A stretch of 64,000 nt of DNA from NCBI GenBank assembly GCA_963748985.1, contig CAVVKQ010000010.1, positions 62,001 through 126,000 on the forward strand. The letters are read 5' to 3'. The stretch's first letter is position 1. Every line of letters starts with the position of its first letter. Source of the DNA: RPQJ01 sp963748985 (lineage in GTDB: Bacteria; Pseudomonadota; Gammaproteobacteria; Steroidobacterales; Steroidobacteraceae). Below, piece by piece: positions 9,941 through 18,301 of this stretch. The notes under the pieces were generated by a model. The model searched no databases. It saw only the letters and a list, made by a program, of their open reading frames with translations, and was not told the DNA's origin. The position numbers and the translations under genes are program-made.

Positions 9941-11209
9941 TCAGGCTTCGACTGCCCGCAACGGCGTCGGCCGCGAAACCGGTTCGTCGCCGGCCGCGTA
10001 ATTGTCGAGCAGCTCTTCCATCCGGCCAAACACGTCGGACAGCACCTCGGGTTCCGGCAGGTTCGTGACACGGAAATGGGTGTTGTAAGCCACGTTGAAG
10101 CTGGTTCCGGGGGCGACCAGCACGTGCTTGTGCTCGAGCAGGTCCATGGCGAACCGGCGGTCGTCGAATCCCGGCAGGCGCTGCGTGTCGACGCCTACGA
10201 AGGCATACAGCGCACCGCGCGGCACAGTGAGTGTGAGGTACTTGCTGCGTGCCACTGCGTCCACGATGGCCTTGCGGGACTCGTACAGGCGTCCACCGGG
10301 GCGGACCAGTTCCTTGACGCTCTGGTAGCCGCCGAGCGCCGTCTGCACGGCCCACTGGCCCGCGACGTTACTGCAGAGCCGCAGTGACGACAGGAGTTCG
10401 AGCGCCGACAGGTATTCACGGGCGTTCTCGAGGTCGCCAGAGAACACGGCCCAGCCCACGCGATAGCCGCAGGCCCGGTAGACCTTCGACAGCCCGCTCA
10501 TGGTGCAGCAGAGCGTGTGATGCGCCAGCGTGGCCATCGGCACGAACTCGGCGCCGTCATACGTCATCTGGTCGTAGATTTCGTCCGCGAAAATCACCAG
10601 GTGGTGTTTCTCCGCGATGCGTGCGATGGCCTCGAGCACGTCGCGGGGGTAGACCGCGCCGGTGGGATTGTTCGGATTGATCACGACGATCGCGCGCGTG
10701 CGCTTTGTGATCAATGATTCGATTTCTTCCGGGTCCGGCACGAAGGCGCCCCCGGGGCGACACGGATAGTGGACGGCGCGTCCGCGATTCAGGTTTACCG
10801 CCGCAGTCCACAGGGGATAGTCAGGACTCGGAACCAGCACCTCCTCGTCCGCCGCGAGCAGTGCCCGCAGCGTGAGATCGATCAGTTCGCTGACCCCGTT
10901 GCCGATGAAGACGTCGTCGGCCGTGACGCCGCGGACGCCCCGCTCCTGCTGCTGCATCACCACGGCCTCGCGTGCCGGGAAGATGCCCTTCTGGTGGCAG
11001 TAGCCCTCGGCCGCGCGCAGGTTCTCGATCATTGCGAGGCGCATGGTTTCGGGCGTGCGGAAACCGAAAGCACCCGGGTTGCCGATGTTGAGCGAAACGA
11101 TGTCGTAACCCATGCGCTCCATTTCCTGGGCACGACGGGCGAGCTTGCCGCGGATCTCGTAGCGGACGTTGGCTAGGCCGGGACTCGGCCGGACGGAACG
11201 GGTGGACAT
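9941..11209 (-). CDS. alaA: Alanine-type class I aminotransferase
   Basis: 422 residues. Fold type I PLP enzyme: NPNNPTGAV, DEIYDQMTYD, and SGLSKVYRACGYRVGW, where the Lys (about 240) forms the Schiff base. The SLNIGNPGAFGF start and the SK.YR..G.R.GW motif match AlaA/YfbQ glutamate-pyruvate transaminases better than AspC. The expected reaction is pyruvate plus glutamate to alanine plus 2-oxoglutarate. It is the first gene of the alaA-addB-addA run, but that pairing says nothing obvious about function. A start at ATG 11209 gives a normal length. Confidence 0.85.
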   Translation of the reverse strand: MSTRSVRPSPGLANVRYEIRGKLARRAQEMERMGYDIVSLNIGNPGAFGFRTPETMRLAMIENLRAAEGYCHQKGIFPAREAVVMQQQERGVRGVTADDVFIGNGVSELIDLTLRALLAADEEVLVPSPDYPLWTAAVNLNRGRAVHYPCRPGGAFVPDPEEIESLITKRTRAIVVINPNNPTGAVYPRDVLEAIARIAEKHHLVIFADEIYDQMTYDGAEFVPMATLAHHTLCCTMSGLSKVYRACGYRVGWAVFSGDLENAREYLSALELLSSLRLCSNVAGQWAVQTALGGYQSVKELVRPGGRLYESRKAIVDAVARSKYLTLTVPRGALYAFVGVDTQRLPGFDDRRFAMDLLEHKHVLVAPGTSFNVAYNTHFRVTNLPEPEVLSDVFGRMEELLDNYAAGDEPVSRPTPLRAVEA

Positions 11210-11254
11210 GGTCGCGATGCCTGGCGGGAAAGCGTCTGCCGATTATCGCACCAG

Positions 11255-11980
11255 TCAGAGGCCGAGGACGATGCCCACTCCACAAAGGCTGACGGCAGCT
11301 CCGGCCAGGGCGTGGGCGTACCGCTCGGCCGAGGCCAGCGGGAAGCGTTCCAGACCACGGGTGGCGAGGTAGACGATCACGGTCATCGTCGCGATTGTCG
11401 CCGTCGCGAACGCAAGGACCACCACGGAGAGCCCCCACCAGCTGTGCTGGGACGCCGGGTACATCAACAGCGGGATCAACGCCTCGCAGGGGCCCAGGAT
11501 GAAGATCACGAACAGTGCCCACGGCGTGACGCTGCGAACGCTGTCGGTGTCGAGCTGGATATGAACGTGTGCGTGCTCGTCCTGCGTGTGATGGCCATGC
11601 GCGTGCAGGTGGCGCGTGCCGTCGGAGTGGAGGTGTTCGTGGGAGTGTTTGCGGCTGCGCCAAGCCTGCTTGAGTCCCCAGGCCATGTAGACGAGGCCGA
11701 AGGCGATCAATGCCCAGGCCGCAAGGTCGCCGCGCAGGCCCTCCAGCCACTCCAGGCGGTGCAGCGACGCTCCGATCGCGATGCCGACGAAGCCGATGAC
11801 GATGGAACCAAGGACGTGGCCGACGCCGCAGAATGCGGTTACGAGCAGGGTCTTGCGGCGCGTCCAGTTGCGCGCCGCCGACATCGCGACGAAGGGCAGG
11901 TAATGGTCGGGCCCGACGAGGGTGTGGATGAAGCCGATCGATACGGCTGTCAGCACCAGCAGGCCAAGTTCCATGTTCAT
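11255..11980 (-). CDS. Ni/Co-efflux-like membrane transporter with His-rich loop
   Basis: About 241 residues from ATG 11980 (MNMELGLLVL); GGGG lies a few bases upstream, and a longer ATG at 12016 is less likely. Five to six hydrophobic segments. The first holds IHTLVGPDHYLPF, reminiscent of the HxxxxDH metal motif of NiCoT/RcnA transporters. A cytoplasmic loop is packed with histidine (HSHEHLHSDGTRHLHAHGHH). Such loops bind Ni2+ or Co2+ in RcnA- and UreH-like exporters. A later FILGPCEALIPL motif is also conserved in this group. Substrate and direction cannot be fixed from sequence; nickel or cobalt is the inference. Confidence 0.7.
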   Translation of the reverse strand: MNMELGLLVLTAVSIGFIHTLVGPDHYLPFVAMSAARNWTRRKTLLVTAFCGVGHVLGSIVIGFVGIAIGASLHRLEWLEGLRGDLAAWALIAFGLVYMAWGLKQAWRSRKHSHEHLHSDGTRHLHAHGHHTQDEHAHVHIQLDTDSVRSVTPWALFVIFILGPCEALIPLLMYPASQHSWWGLSVVVLAFATATIATMTVIVYLATRGLERFPLASAERYAHALAGAAVSLCGVGIVLGL

Positions 11981-12129
11981 GCGTTGCCCCGTCGCTGCGC
12001 CGTGATGACGCAGCAATCAAGGTCGCAGATAACCACAGAGCTGGACAGATTCCAACCACGGGATTTCCCTACGGGACCTCGGACATCTTCGGCCTTGCGA
12101 AGCGGGCTGGGTACGGAATGCAGGCGCGC

Positions 12130-12190
12130 GATCCGGTCGTTCTTCCCGAGCGCGGAAAGGCAGATACGCGCTCGGAAGAACGACCGGATC
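12130..12190. repeat. Hairpin A: long palindrome with 12-nt loop GAAAGGCAGATA
   Basis: Left arm 12130-12154 (GATCCGGTCGTTCTTCC...) and right arm 12167-12190 pair almost perfectly over 24 bp with one bulged C. The loop (12155-12166) is GAAAGGCAGATA. The same loop, flanked by CGCG on both sides, recurs in hairpin B on the opposite strand with a completely different outer stem. Confidence 0.85.
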
Positions 12191-13394
12191 ACCCGCTTGC
12201 GGGGCCGCGCCTGAGCACGTTTTCGGCGGACCGAAAACGTCGCACGGCGCAAGCGTGATCACCCAAACCCACCATCGAATGCAGTTGCCCGGCCGGATCG
12301 AGTTGATCGCACGAGCCAACGGTCAGCGCACGGTGACGTTCACCCGCAGGCCACCGTGACGCCCTGGTTGTTCGCCGTATCCGGTCGGGATCGTCGATTC
12401 CGCGTGCGCCGTGCGTAGTTCCCGCCGACGGCGGGAACGAGCCAGGCGCCGCCAATCGAGCGTGGTATCCGGTGGCTTTTCTGGCCCGCGTATCTGCCTT
12501 TCCGCGGGCCAGAAAAGACACCGAACACGCCGCGACTACCGGCATCGTCCTGCTCGCATTCCCCGCCAACGCGATACGCGCCCGCTGCAAGACGGGGTCC
12601 GGCTCCGGCACGGCGGCCAGCAAGTCGCGCGTGTACTGCGCCTGGGGATTGCCGAAGATTGCGTCGCGACTCCCCTGCTCCACCATTCGCCCCTGGCACA
12701 ACACGGCAACGTCATCGCAGAGGTGCCGCACCACCGCGAGGTTGTGACTGATGAAGAGCAGCGACATCTGGTACCGCTCGCTGAGTTCATGCAGCAGATT
12801 GACGATCTGCGCCTGCACCGACACGTCGAGCGCGCTCACGACCTCGTCGCAGACGAGCAGGCGCGGCCGGGCAACGATCGCACGCGCGATCGCGACACGC
12901 TGGCACTGGCCACCGCTCATTTCGTGCGGGTAGCGGTTGGCGAAGGCCGATGCCAGTCCGACCTCTGACAATGCCGCATGGATGCGGTCCTGCGCTGCGA
13001 CGGAAGCCACGGGACCGGCCAGCGCCTGCAATGCCTCGCCGATTGCCTGCCCCGCCGTCATGCGCGGATCGAGGCTGCCGAACGGGTCCTGGAAGACCAC
13101 CTGCATCTCGCGCCGCAGGGAACGCATCGCCGTCGCGTCGTCGTAGTCGACGGTGCGGCCTTCCCAAGCCACACGCCCTGCTTGCGCACGCACGAGCCCG
13201 AGCACCACGCGCGCGAGAGTCGACTTGCCCGACCCGGATTCACCGACGACGCCGAGCCGGCCACCTTCACGAATCTCGATGGACACGTCGGACAGCGCGT
13301 CGAGCGTGCGTGCCGGCGCCAGCAGTCCCGCGCCCCGCAGCGTGTAGCGTACGCTTGCCCGCTCCACGTGCAGCAAAGGCAAGGCAGTGCTCAT
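12189..13394 (-). CDS. Oligopeptide-type ABC transporter ATP-binding protein (OppF-like) with odd C-terminal extension
   Basis: 401 residues as the frame stands. Residues 1 to about 268 are a normal OppF/DppF ATPase: GESGSGKST Walker A, QDPFGSLDPRMT, signature MSGGQCQRVAIARAI (Cys where Arg is usual), LLVCDEVVSALDV Walker B, and the H-loop SHN. After AAVPEPDPVLQRARIAL, where this family usually ends, the frame runs on for about 130 residues of low-complexity, Arg-rich sequence through the hairpin cluster and stops at 12189 inside hairpin A. The extension has no recognisable domain. I read it as translation into what was intergenic DNA after loss of the ancestral stop, or a frame that is open by chance because of GC richness. 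The start overlaps the oppD stop (ATG 13394). Confidence 0.75.
   Translation of the reverse strand: MSTALPLLHVERASVRYTLRGAGLLAPARTLDALSDVSIEIREGGRLGVVGESGSGKSTLARVVLGLVRAQAGRVAWEGRTVDYDDATAMRSLRREMQVVFQDPFGSLDPRMTAGQAIGEALQALAGPVASVAAQDRIHAALSEVGLASAFANRYPHEMSGGQCQRVAIARAIVARPRLLVCDEVVSALDVSVQAQIVNLLHELSERYQMSLLFISHNLAVVRHLCDDVAVLCQGRMVEQGSRDAIFGNPQAQYTRDLLAAVPEPDPVLQRARIALAGNASRTMPVVAACSVSFLARGKADTRARKATGYHARLAAPGSFPPSAGTTHGARGIDDPDRIRRTTRASRWPAGERHRALTVGSCDQLDPAGQLHSMVGLGDHACAVRRFRSAENVLRRGPASG
12217..12240. repeat. Hairpin, 10-bp perfect stem
   Basis: ACGTTTTCGG (12217-12226), loop CGGA, then its exact complement CCGAAAACGT (12231-12240). It lies 27 nt from hairpin A. No T-run follows on either strand, so it is not a standard terminator. 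Confidence 0.75.
12329..12358. repeat. Hairpin, 7-bp stem
   Basis: CACGGTG (12329-12335) pairs with CACCGTG (12352-12358) across a 16-nt loop. Weaker than its neighbours; listed because it belongs to the evenly spaced hairpin cluster between the His-rich transporter gene and oppF. Confidence 0.5.
12418..12438. repeat. Hairpin, 9-bp perfect stem
   Basis: GTTCCCGCC (12418-12426), loop GAC, GGCGGGAAC (12430-12438). Perfect GC-rich stem, no T-run. Confidence 0.75.
12476..12517. repeat. Hairpin B: palindrome with the same 12-nt loop as hairpin A
   Basis: CTTTTCTGGCCCGCG (12476-12490), loop TATCTGCCTTTC (12491-12502), then the exact complement CGCGGGCCAGAAAAG (12503-12517): a perfect 15-bp stem. 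On the minus strand the loop reads GAAAGGCAGATA, identical to hairpin A, and both are flanked by CGCG. It lies within the 3' part of the oppF reading frame. Confidence 0.88.
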
Positions 13395-14440
13395 GCGATC
13401 TCCGCCGGTGCGTGCAGCGACCGATGACAGGCGACGGCAGTGATCGGCGCAGCTCGCGCAGCAATTGCAGCACTCGAGTCACCCAGCGAAGCGTTGACCT
13501 GGTCAAGGCCAGCGCACTGTGTCAGCTCGGGCCGCGATTCGCCGCAGACAGCCACAGCACGCGCGCATCGCGGCGCAAATGCACATCCGGGCGGACGGGC
13601 GGAGGGCTGTGGCGGGTCGCCCGGGATCCCGACGAGTCGCGACTGAGCGTCACCGTGCAGCCGCGGCACGGCCGCCAGCAGTGCCGCCGTGTATGGATGC
13701 TGCGGCGCGGAAAACAATTCGTCCGTCGTCGCGGTCTCGACGATCCGGCCTGAGTACATGACGGCGACCCGGTCGGCGAGGCCAGCCACCACGCCGAGAT
13801 CGTGAGTGATGATCAGCACACCTACGCCCCGGTCACGCACTCCTGCCAGCAGCTCGAGGACGCGCGCCTGTACGCTGACGTCGAGCGCAGTGGTCGGCTC
13901 GTCGGCGAACAACAACTCCGGCGCGCACATGAGTGCAGCCGCAAGTGCGACGCGCTGGCGCATCCCGCCCGATAGCTCGTGCGGGTACTGGCGCAAACGC
14001 GCCGCAGGCTCCGCGATTTCGACCTCTACCAGAGCCTGCAGCGCACGCTCGTGGGCTTCGGCGCGAGTGGCCAGGCCACGGTCGACCAGGCCTTCGGTCA
14101 GCAGCGTCTCGATGCGCAGGTGCGGCGTGAGCGAGCTCAGCGGGTCCTGCGACAGCAACCCAATTCCGGTACCGCGCACCTTGTTGAGCGTGCGCTCGTC
14201 CGCACCGAGCAATTCCTGGCCGGCAAATCGCGCCGAACCACGTGCAACGCCATTCGACGCGAGCAAGCCGAGACACGCCATCAGTACCTGGGTCTTGCCG
14301 GATCCAGACTCCCCGACGACGGCAAGGCATTCACCGGCGCGGATGTCGAATGAAACGCCGGACACGGCCTGCACCTCGCCCTGCGACGAGGTGAAATTCA
14401 CGTCAAGGTTACGTACCTGCAGCATTGCCTCGGCGATCAT
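13391..14440 (-). CDS. Oligopeptide-type ABC transporter ATP-binding protein (OppD-like)
   Basis: 349 residues from ATG 14440, overlapping the end of the upstream permease gene (ATGA). Walker A GESGSGKT, Q-loop SQDPLSSLTPHLRI, signature LSGGMRQRVALAAAL, Walker B LLFADEPTTALDV, H-loop ITHDLGVVAGLADRV. The C-terminus carries the oligopeptide-transporter region with cysteines (GCAFAPRC, AVCG) seen in OppD/DppD, some of which hold an Fe-S cluster. It pairs with the OppF-like subunit to power uptake through the two permeases. No substrate-binding protein gene is in the window, so the ligand is unknown. Confidence 0.85.
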   Translation of the reverse strand: MIAEAMLQVRNLDVNFTSSQGEVQAVSGVSFDIRAGECLAVVGESGSGKTQVLMACLGLLASNGVARGSARFAGQELLGADERTLNKVRGTGIGLLSQDPLSSLTPHLRIETLLTEGLVDRGLATRAEAHERALQALVEVEIAEPAARLRQYPHELSGGMRQRVALAAALMCAPELLFADEPTTALDVSVQARVLELLAGVRDRGVGVLIITHDLGVVAGLADRVAVMYSGRIVETATTDELFSAPQHPYTAALLAAVPRLHGDAQSRLVGIPGDPPQPSARPPGCAFAPRCARAVAVCGESRPELTQCAGLDQVNASLGDSSAAIAARAAPITAVACHRSLHAPAEIA

Positions 14441-15321
14441 CGGCGCTGCCTCGGGTCAAGCGCGTCCCGCAGTCCGTCACCCAGGAAATTCAGGCACAAC
14501 AGCACGATGGCGAGCACGGCCGAGGGCACCAGCAGGAGCCACGGCGATGACTCCATTTCGAGCGCGCCCTCGGCCACGAGCCGGCCCAGGCTGGTGAGCG
14601 GCTCCTGCACGCCGAGGCCGAGGAAGCTCAGGAAACTCTCGAACAGAATCACCTGCGGCACCGTGAGCGTCGCGTACACGATCACCGTGCCAAGCAGGTT
14701 CGGCACGATGTGCCGGGCGATGATCGTGGCGGGCGACAAGCCCAGTGCAATGGCGGCTTCGACGAACTCGCGCTGCCGCAGCGCGAGCGCCTGGCCGCGC
14801 ACGATGCGCGCCATCGTGAGCCAGCCGACGGCTCCGATCGCAAGGAAGATCAGGACCAGGCTGCGGCCGAACACGACGGTCAGGATGATCACGAAGAACA
14901 TGTACGGCAGCGCATAGAGCACGTCGACGAACCGCATCAGCCAGCCATCCACGCGACCGCCCAGGTAACCCGCCGTAGCGCCCCACGCGACGCCGATGAC
15001 GACACTGACGATCGTCGCGAGTACTGCAACCAGCAGCGACATGCGCGTGCCGATCCAGACCCGCACGAACAAGTCGCGGCCGTTGGCGTCGGTGCCGAAC
15101 CAGTGGCCATTCGCAACAGAAGGCGGGGTTGCGAGCGTTGCCTGCGTCCAGTCGACCTGCTCGACCGTGTAGGCACCAAGCCACGGGCCGACGAGGGCGA
15201 GCGTGCAAACGAGCAACAGCAGCGACGCCGCCACAATTGCCGCACGACTGCCTTGCAGACGCTGCCAGGCATCGCCCCACAGGCTCTGCCGGCGCGCTTC
15301 GACGAGCACGTTCTCAACCAT
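14437..15321 (-). CDS. Peptide ABC transporter permease (OppC-like)
   Basis: 294 residues. N-terminal cytoplasmic stretch, one membrane span (AAIVAASLLLLVCTLALVGP), a periplasmic segment with HWFGTDANGRDLFVRVWIGTR (the OppC/DppC hallmark), then the five-helix permease core ending ALDPRQRR. The EAA coupling loop includes VEAAIALGLSPATIIARHIVPN. It overlaps the OppB-like gene by 8 nt. With OppB it forms the membrane channel. Confidence 0.87.
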   Translation of the reverse strand: MVENVLVEARRQSLWGDAWQRLQGSRAAIVAASLLLLVCTLALVGPWLGAYTVEQVDWTQATLATPPSVANGHWFGTDANGRDLFVRVWIGTRMSLLVAVLATIVSVVIGVAWGATAGYLGGRVDGWLMRFVDVLYALPYMFFVIILTVVFGRSLVLIFLAIGAVGWLTMARIVRGQALALRQREFVEAAIALGLSPATIIARHIVPNLLGTVIVYATLTVPQVILFESFLSFLGLGVQEPLTSLGRLVAEGALEMESSPWLLLVPSAVLAIVLLCLNFLGDGLRDALDPRQRR

Positions 15322-16237
15322 GCCGGATTCTCGGATCGAGCCAGCCGTACACGAGGTCGACGGCGAGGTTGAGCAGCAGGATCAATGCCGCGTAGAAAAT
15401 CACCATTCCCATCACGAGCGTGTAGTCGCGGTTGATGGCGCCCTGCACGAAGTATCGACCCACGCCCGGCAGGCCGAACACCTGTTCGACGACGAGTGAG
15501 CCGGTCAGGAGCGCAGCCGCGGCAGGCCCGAGGAAACTCACGACCGGCAACAGCATCGGCTTCAGCGCGTGGCGACGAATCAGTGCGCCGCGGGCGAGTC
15601 CCTTTGCGCGCGCGGCGCGCAGATAGGGTGCCTGCAGCACTTCGAGCAGGCTGCCGCGCGTGAGTCTCGCGATATAGGCAACGAACGGCAGCGCGAGCGT
15701 AATGACGGGCAGAATCATGTGGCGGACGCTGCCTGCCTCCCAGCCCGCGACCGGCAGCCAGCCGAGCTTGACGCCGAAAAACAGGGCCAGCACGGGTGCG
15801 AGCACGAATCCCGGAATGGCAATGCCTGCGAGCGCAACGGTCATGACCGCGTGATCCAGCGCCGTGTCATGCCGCAATGCCGCAGCCATCCCCAGCGGTA
15901 CACCCAGCGCGAGCGCGAGCACCAGCGCGAGCGACCCTATCGTCAGCGTGACCGGCAGGCCACGCGCTATCAGTTCCGAGACGCGGTAATCCTTGTACTT
16001 GAACGACGGGCCGAGATCGCCATGCGCCAGCCCTTGCAGGTAGCGTGCGTACTGCACGAAGACCGGCTGATCCAGCCCATACGCTGCCTGCAGGTTCGCC
16101 TCGATCTCGGGCGGGATCGACTGCTCCTCGTCGAATGGCCCGCCCGGAGCCAGCCGCATCACGAAAAACGCCGCCGAGACGATGACGAGCAGGGTCGGAA
16201 CGATGCCGAGCAGGCGACCGAGGGCGTAACGCAGCAT
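15314..16237 (-). CDS. Peptide ABC transporter permease (OppB-like)
   Basis: 307 residues with six predicted spans. Start MLRYALGRLLGIVPTLLVIV and GGPFDEEQSIPPEI are typical OppB/DppB openings. The coupling loop LRAARAKGLARGALIRRHALKP and end VYGWLDPRIRHG are canonical. It lies 21 nt after ligA on the same strand, so it may be read from the smc-zipA-ligA transcript as well as from its own promoter. Confidence 0.87.
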   Translation of the reverse strand: MLRYALGRLLGIVPTLLVIVSAAFFVMRLAPGGPFDEEQSIPPEIEANLQAAYGLDQPVFVQYARYLQGLAHGDLGPSFKYKDYRVSELIARGLPVTLTIGSLALVLALALGVPLGMAAALRHDTALDHAVMTVALAGIAIPGFVLAPVLALFFGVKLGWLPVAGWEAGSVRHMILPVITLALPFVAYIARLTRGSLLEVLQAPYLRAARAKGLARGALIRRHALKPMLLPVVSFLGPAAAALLTGSLVVEQVFGLPGVGRYFVQGAINRDYTLVMGMVIFYAALILLLNLAVDLVYGWLDPRIRHG

Positions 16238-16258
16238 CGCGTCAGCCCGAGCCCGGCG

Positions 16259-18292
16259 TCATCGCGCCGACCCGCCGCGGGCGAGCAGTTGCAGGAATTC
16301 GGCTTCGTCGGCGACGCGCACGCCAAGGTCCTGCGCCTTCTTGAGCTTCGAGCCGGCCTCCGCGCCCACGACCAGCAGCGTCGTCTTCTTTGACACGGCA
16401 TCGGTTACGGCTGCACCTGCCGCTCGCGCGGCTTCCCGGGCCTCTTCACGCGACATGGTCACCAGCGTGCCGGTGACCACGACGACCTGGCCGGTCAGTG
16501 GACCTTCGGCGGCGGCAGCGGTGCGTTCGATGACCGGCCAACGCACGCCTGCCGCGCGCAGGTTCTGGATCACCATCCGATTACGCTCCTCGTCGAAGAA
16601 CTCGCGCACGTGGGCCGCGACGACGGGACCGACATCATGCACCTGCTGAATCTCCTCGAAGGTCGCGGCCTGCAGCGGCTCGAGGTCGCCAAAATGCCCG
16701 GCGAGCGCGAGCGCAGTCGACTCACCCACGTCGCGGATGCCGAGCGCATACAGGAATCGCGGCAGCGTCGTCCGCTTGCTCTGCTCGAGCGCGGCAACCA
16801 GATTAGCTGCCGACTTGGGGCCCATGCGCTCCAGCTCAGCGATCTCTGCCACCGTCAGGGTGTAGAGATCGGCCGGCGTCGTGACACGACCGCCTTCGAT
16901 CAGCTGCTCGACCAGGCGTTCGCCAAGGCCATCCACGTCCATCGCGCGGCGCGATGCGAAATGACGGATCGCGCCGAGACGCTGCGCCGCACAGACGAGT
17001 CCGCCTGAGCAGCGTGCGACCGCCTCGCCTTCGGTCCGGTCGACGTGGGAGTTGCACACAGGACACCGCGCCGGCAATTCCACGCTGCGCGCATCCCGTG
17101 GTCGCTTTTCCTGGATCACGCGAACAATCTCGGGGATGACATCACCGGCGCGGCGAACTACCACGGTGTCGCCGATGCGCACATCCTTGCGCGCCACGTC
17201 GTCCATGTTGTGGAGGGTGACGTTGCTCACCGTCACGCCACCGACGAACACGGGCACCACGTGCGCCACGGGCGTGAGTGCACCGGTGCGACCGACATAG
17301 AACTTCACGTCGTGCACGACGGTCGTCGTTTCCTGCGCCGGAAACTTGTGGGCGACGGCCCAGCGCGGTGCCCGCGCCACGAAACCCAGGTCGCGCTGCC
17401 AGTCCAGGCGATCGACTTTGTAGACCACGCCGTCGATGTCGTAAGCAAGCGCGTTGCGCCGCTCGCCGATCTGCCTGTAGTACGCGAGGCAGCCCTCGAC
17501 TCCATCGACGACGTCGATTTCCGGACAGGTACGCAAGCCGAACTCGCGCAAGGCGGCGAGGACCTCGCTGTGCAGCGGTGGCACGGTCCAGCCTTCGATC
17601 GCGCCAACGCCGTAGAAGAACAGGTCGAGCGAGCGCTCAGCCGTGATCGACGGATCGAGCTGCCGCAGGCTGCCGGCCGCGGCATTGCGCGGATTGGCGA
17701 ACGTCTTGTCGCCGCGCGCAGACTGGCGCAGGTTCAGCGCCTCGAACGACTTGCGGGTCATGAAGACTTCGCCGCGCGCTTCGAGCACCGGCGGCAGCTT
17801 GCTGCCGCGCAACTGCAGCGGCACCGAACGGATGGCGCGCACGTTGACGGTCACGTCCTCGCCGCGCGAGCCGTCACCGCGCGTCGCCGCCTGGACGAGC
17901 CGGCCCCGCTCGTAGCGCAGCGTGATCGCGAGACCGTCGATCTTCGGCTCGGCCGAGTAGGCGACGCGTTCGACGTCGAGACGCTCACGCGCGCGGCGGT
18001 CGAAGTTGACGATATCCTGCTCGATGAATGCGTTGTCGAGCGAGAGCATGGGCACCGCGTGCACGACTTCGCGGAACTCACGCGAGGCCTGGCCGCCTAC
18101 TCGTTGCGTGGGTGAATCGGAATCGGCCAGTTCGGGATGCGCGGACTCGATCTGCTGCAGTTCACGCATCAGCTCGTCGAACTGTGCGTCCGAGACTTCC
18201 GGATCGTCGAGGACGTAATAGCGGTAGTTGTGATTCTCGATCAGCTCGCGCAGTTCGCGGGCCCGTCTCGCCACGTCGCGGGACGTCGCCAT
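16259..18292 (-). CDS. ligA: NAD-dependent DNA ligase LigA
   Basis: 677 residues, full length. Domains in order: the Ia domain with YRYYVLDDPEVSDAQFDELM, the adenylation domain with EPKIDG (Lys accepts AMP) and TRGDGSRGEDVT, an OB fold, a four-Cys zinc finger (CPVCNSHVDR ... CSGGLVC), tandem HhH motifs, and a C-terminal BRCT domain (GQVVVVTGTLVTMSREEA). It seals nicks in replication and repair using NAD+. It follows zipA with a gap of 9 nt, the common smc-zipA-ligA arrangement of gammaproteobacteria. Confidence 0.97.
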   Translation of the reverse strand: MATSRDVARRARELRELIENHNYRYYVLDDPEVSDAQFDELMRELQQIESAHPELADSDSPTQRVGGQASREFREVVHAVPMLSLDNAFIEQDIVNFDRRARERLDVERVAYSAEPKIDGLAITLRYERGRLVQAATRGDGSRGEDVTVNVRAIRSVPLQLRGSKLPPVLEARGEVFMTRKSFEALNLRQSARGDKTFANPRNAAAGSLRQLDPSITAERSLDLFFYGVGAIEGWTVPPLHSEVLAALREFGLRTCPEIDVVDGVEGCLAYYRQIGERRNALAYDIDGVVYKVDRLDWQRDLGFVARAPRWAVAHKFPAQETTTVVHDVKFYVGRTGALTPVAHVVPVFVGGVTVSNVTLHNMDDVARKDVRIGDTVVVRRAGDVIPEIVRVIQEKRPRDARSVELPARCPVCNSHVDRTEGEAVARCSGGLVCAAQRLGAIRHFASRRAMDVDGLGERLVEQLIEGGRVTTPADLYTLTVAEIAELERMGPKSAANLVAALEQSKRTTLPRFLYALGIRDVGESTALALAGHFGDLEPLQAATFEEIQQVHDVGPVVAAHVREFFDEERNRMVIQNLRAAGVRWPVIERTAAAAEGPLTGQVVVVTGTLVTMSREEAREAARAAGAAVTDAVSKKTTLLVVGAEAGSKLKKAQDLGVRVADEAEFLQLLARGGSAR

Positions 18293-18301
18293 GACCAGGC
18301 C

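Noticed and set aside
12130..12517. Integron attC array
   Set aside because: The hairpins lack the RYYYAAC/GTTRRRY core sites and there is no integrase gene.
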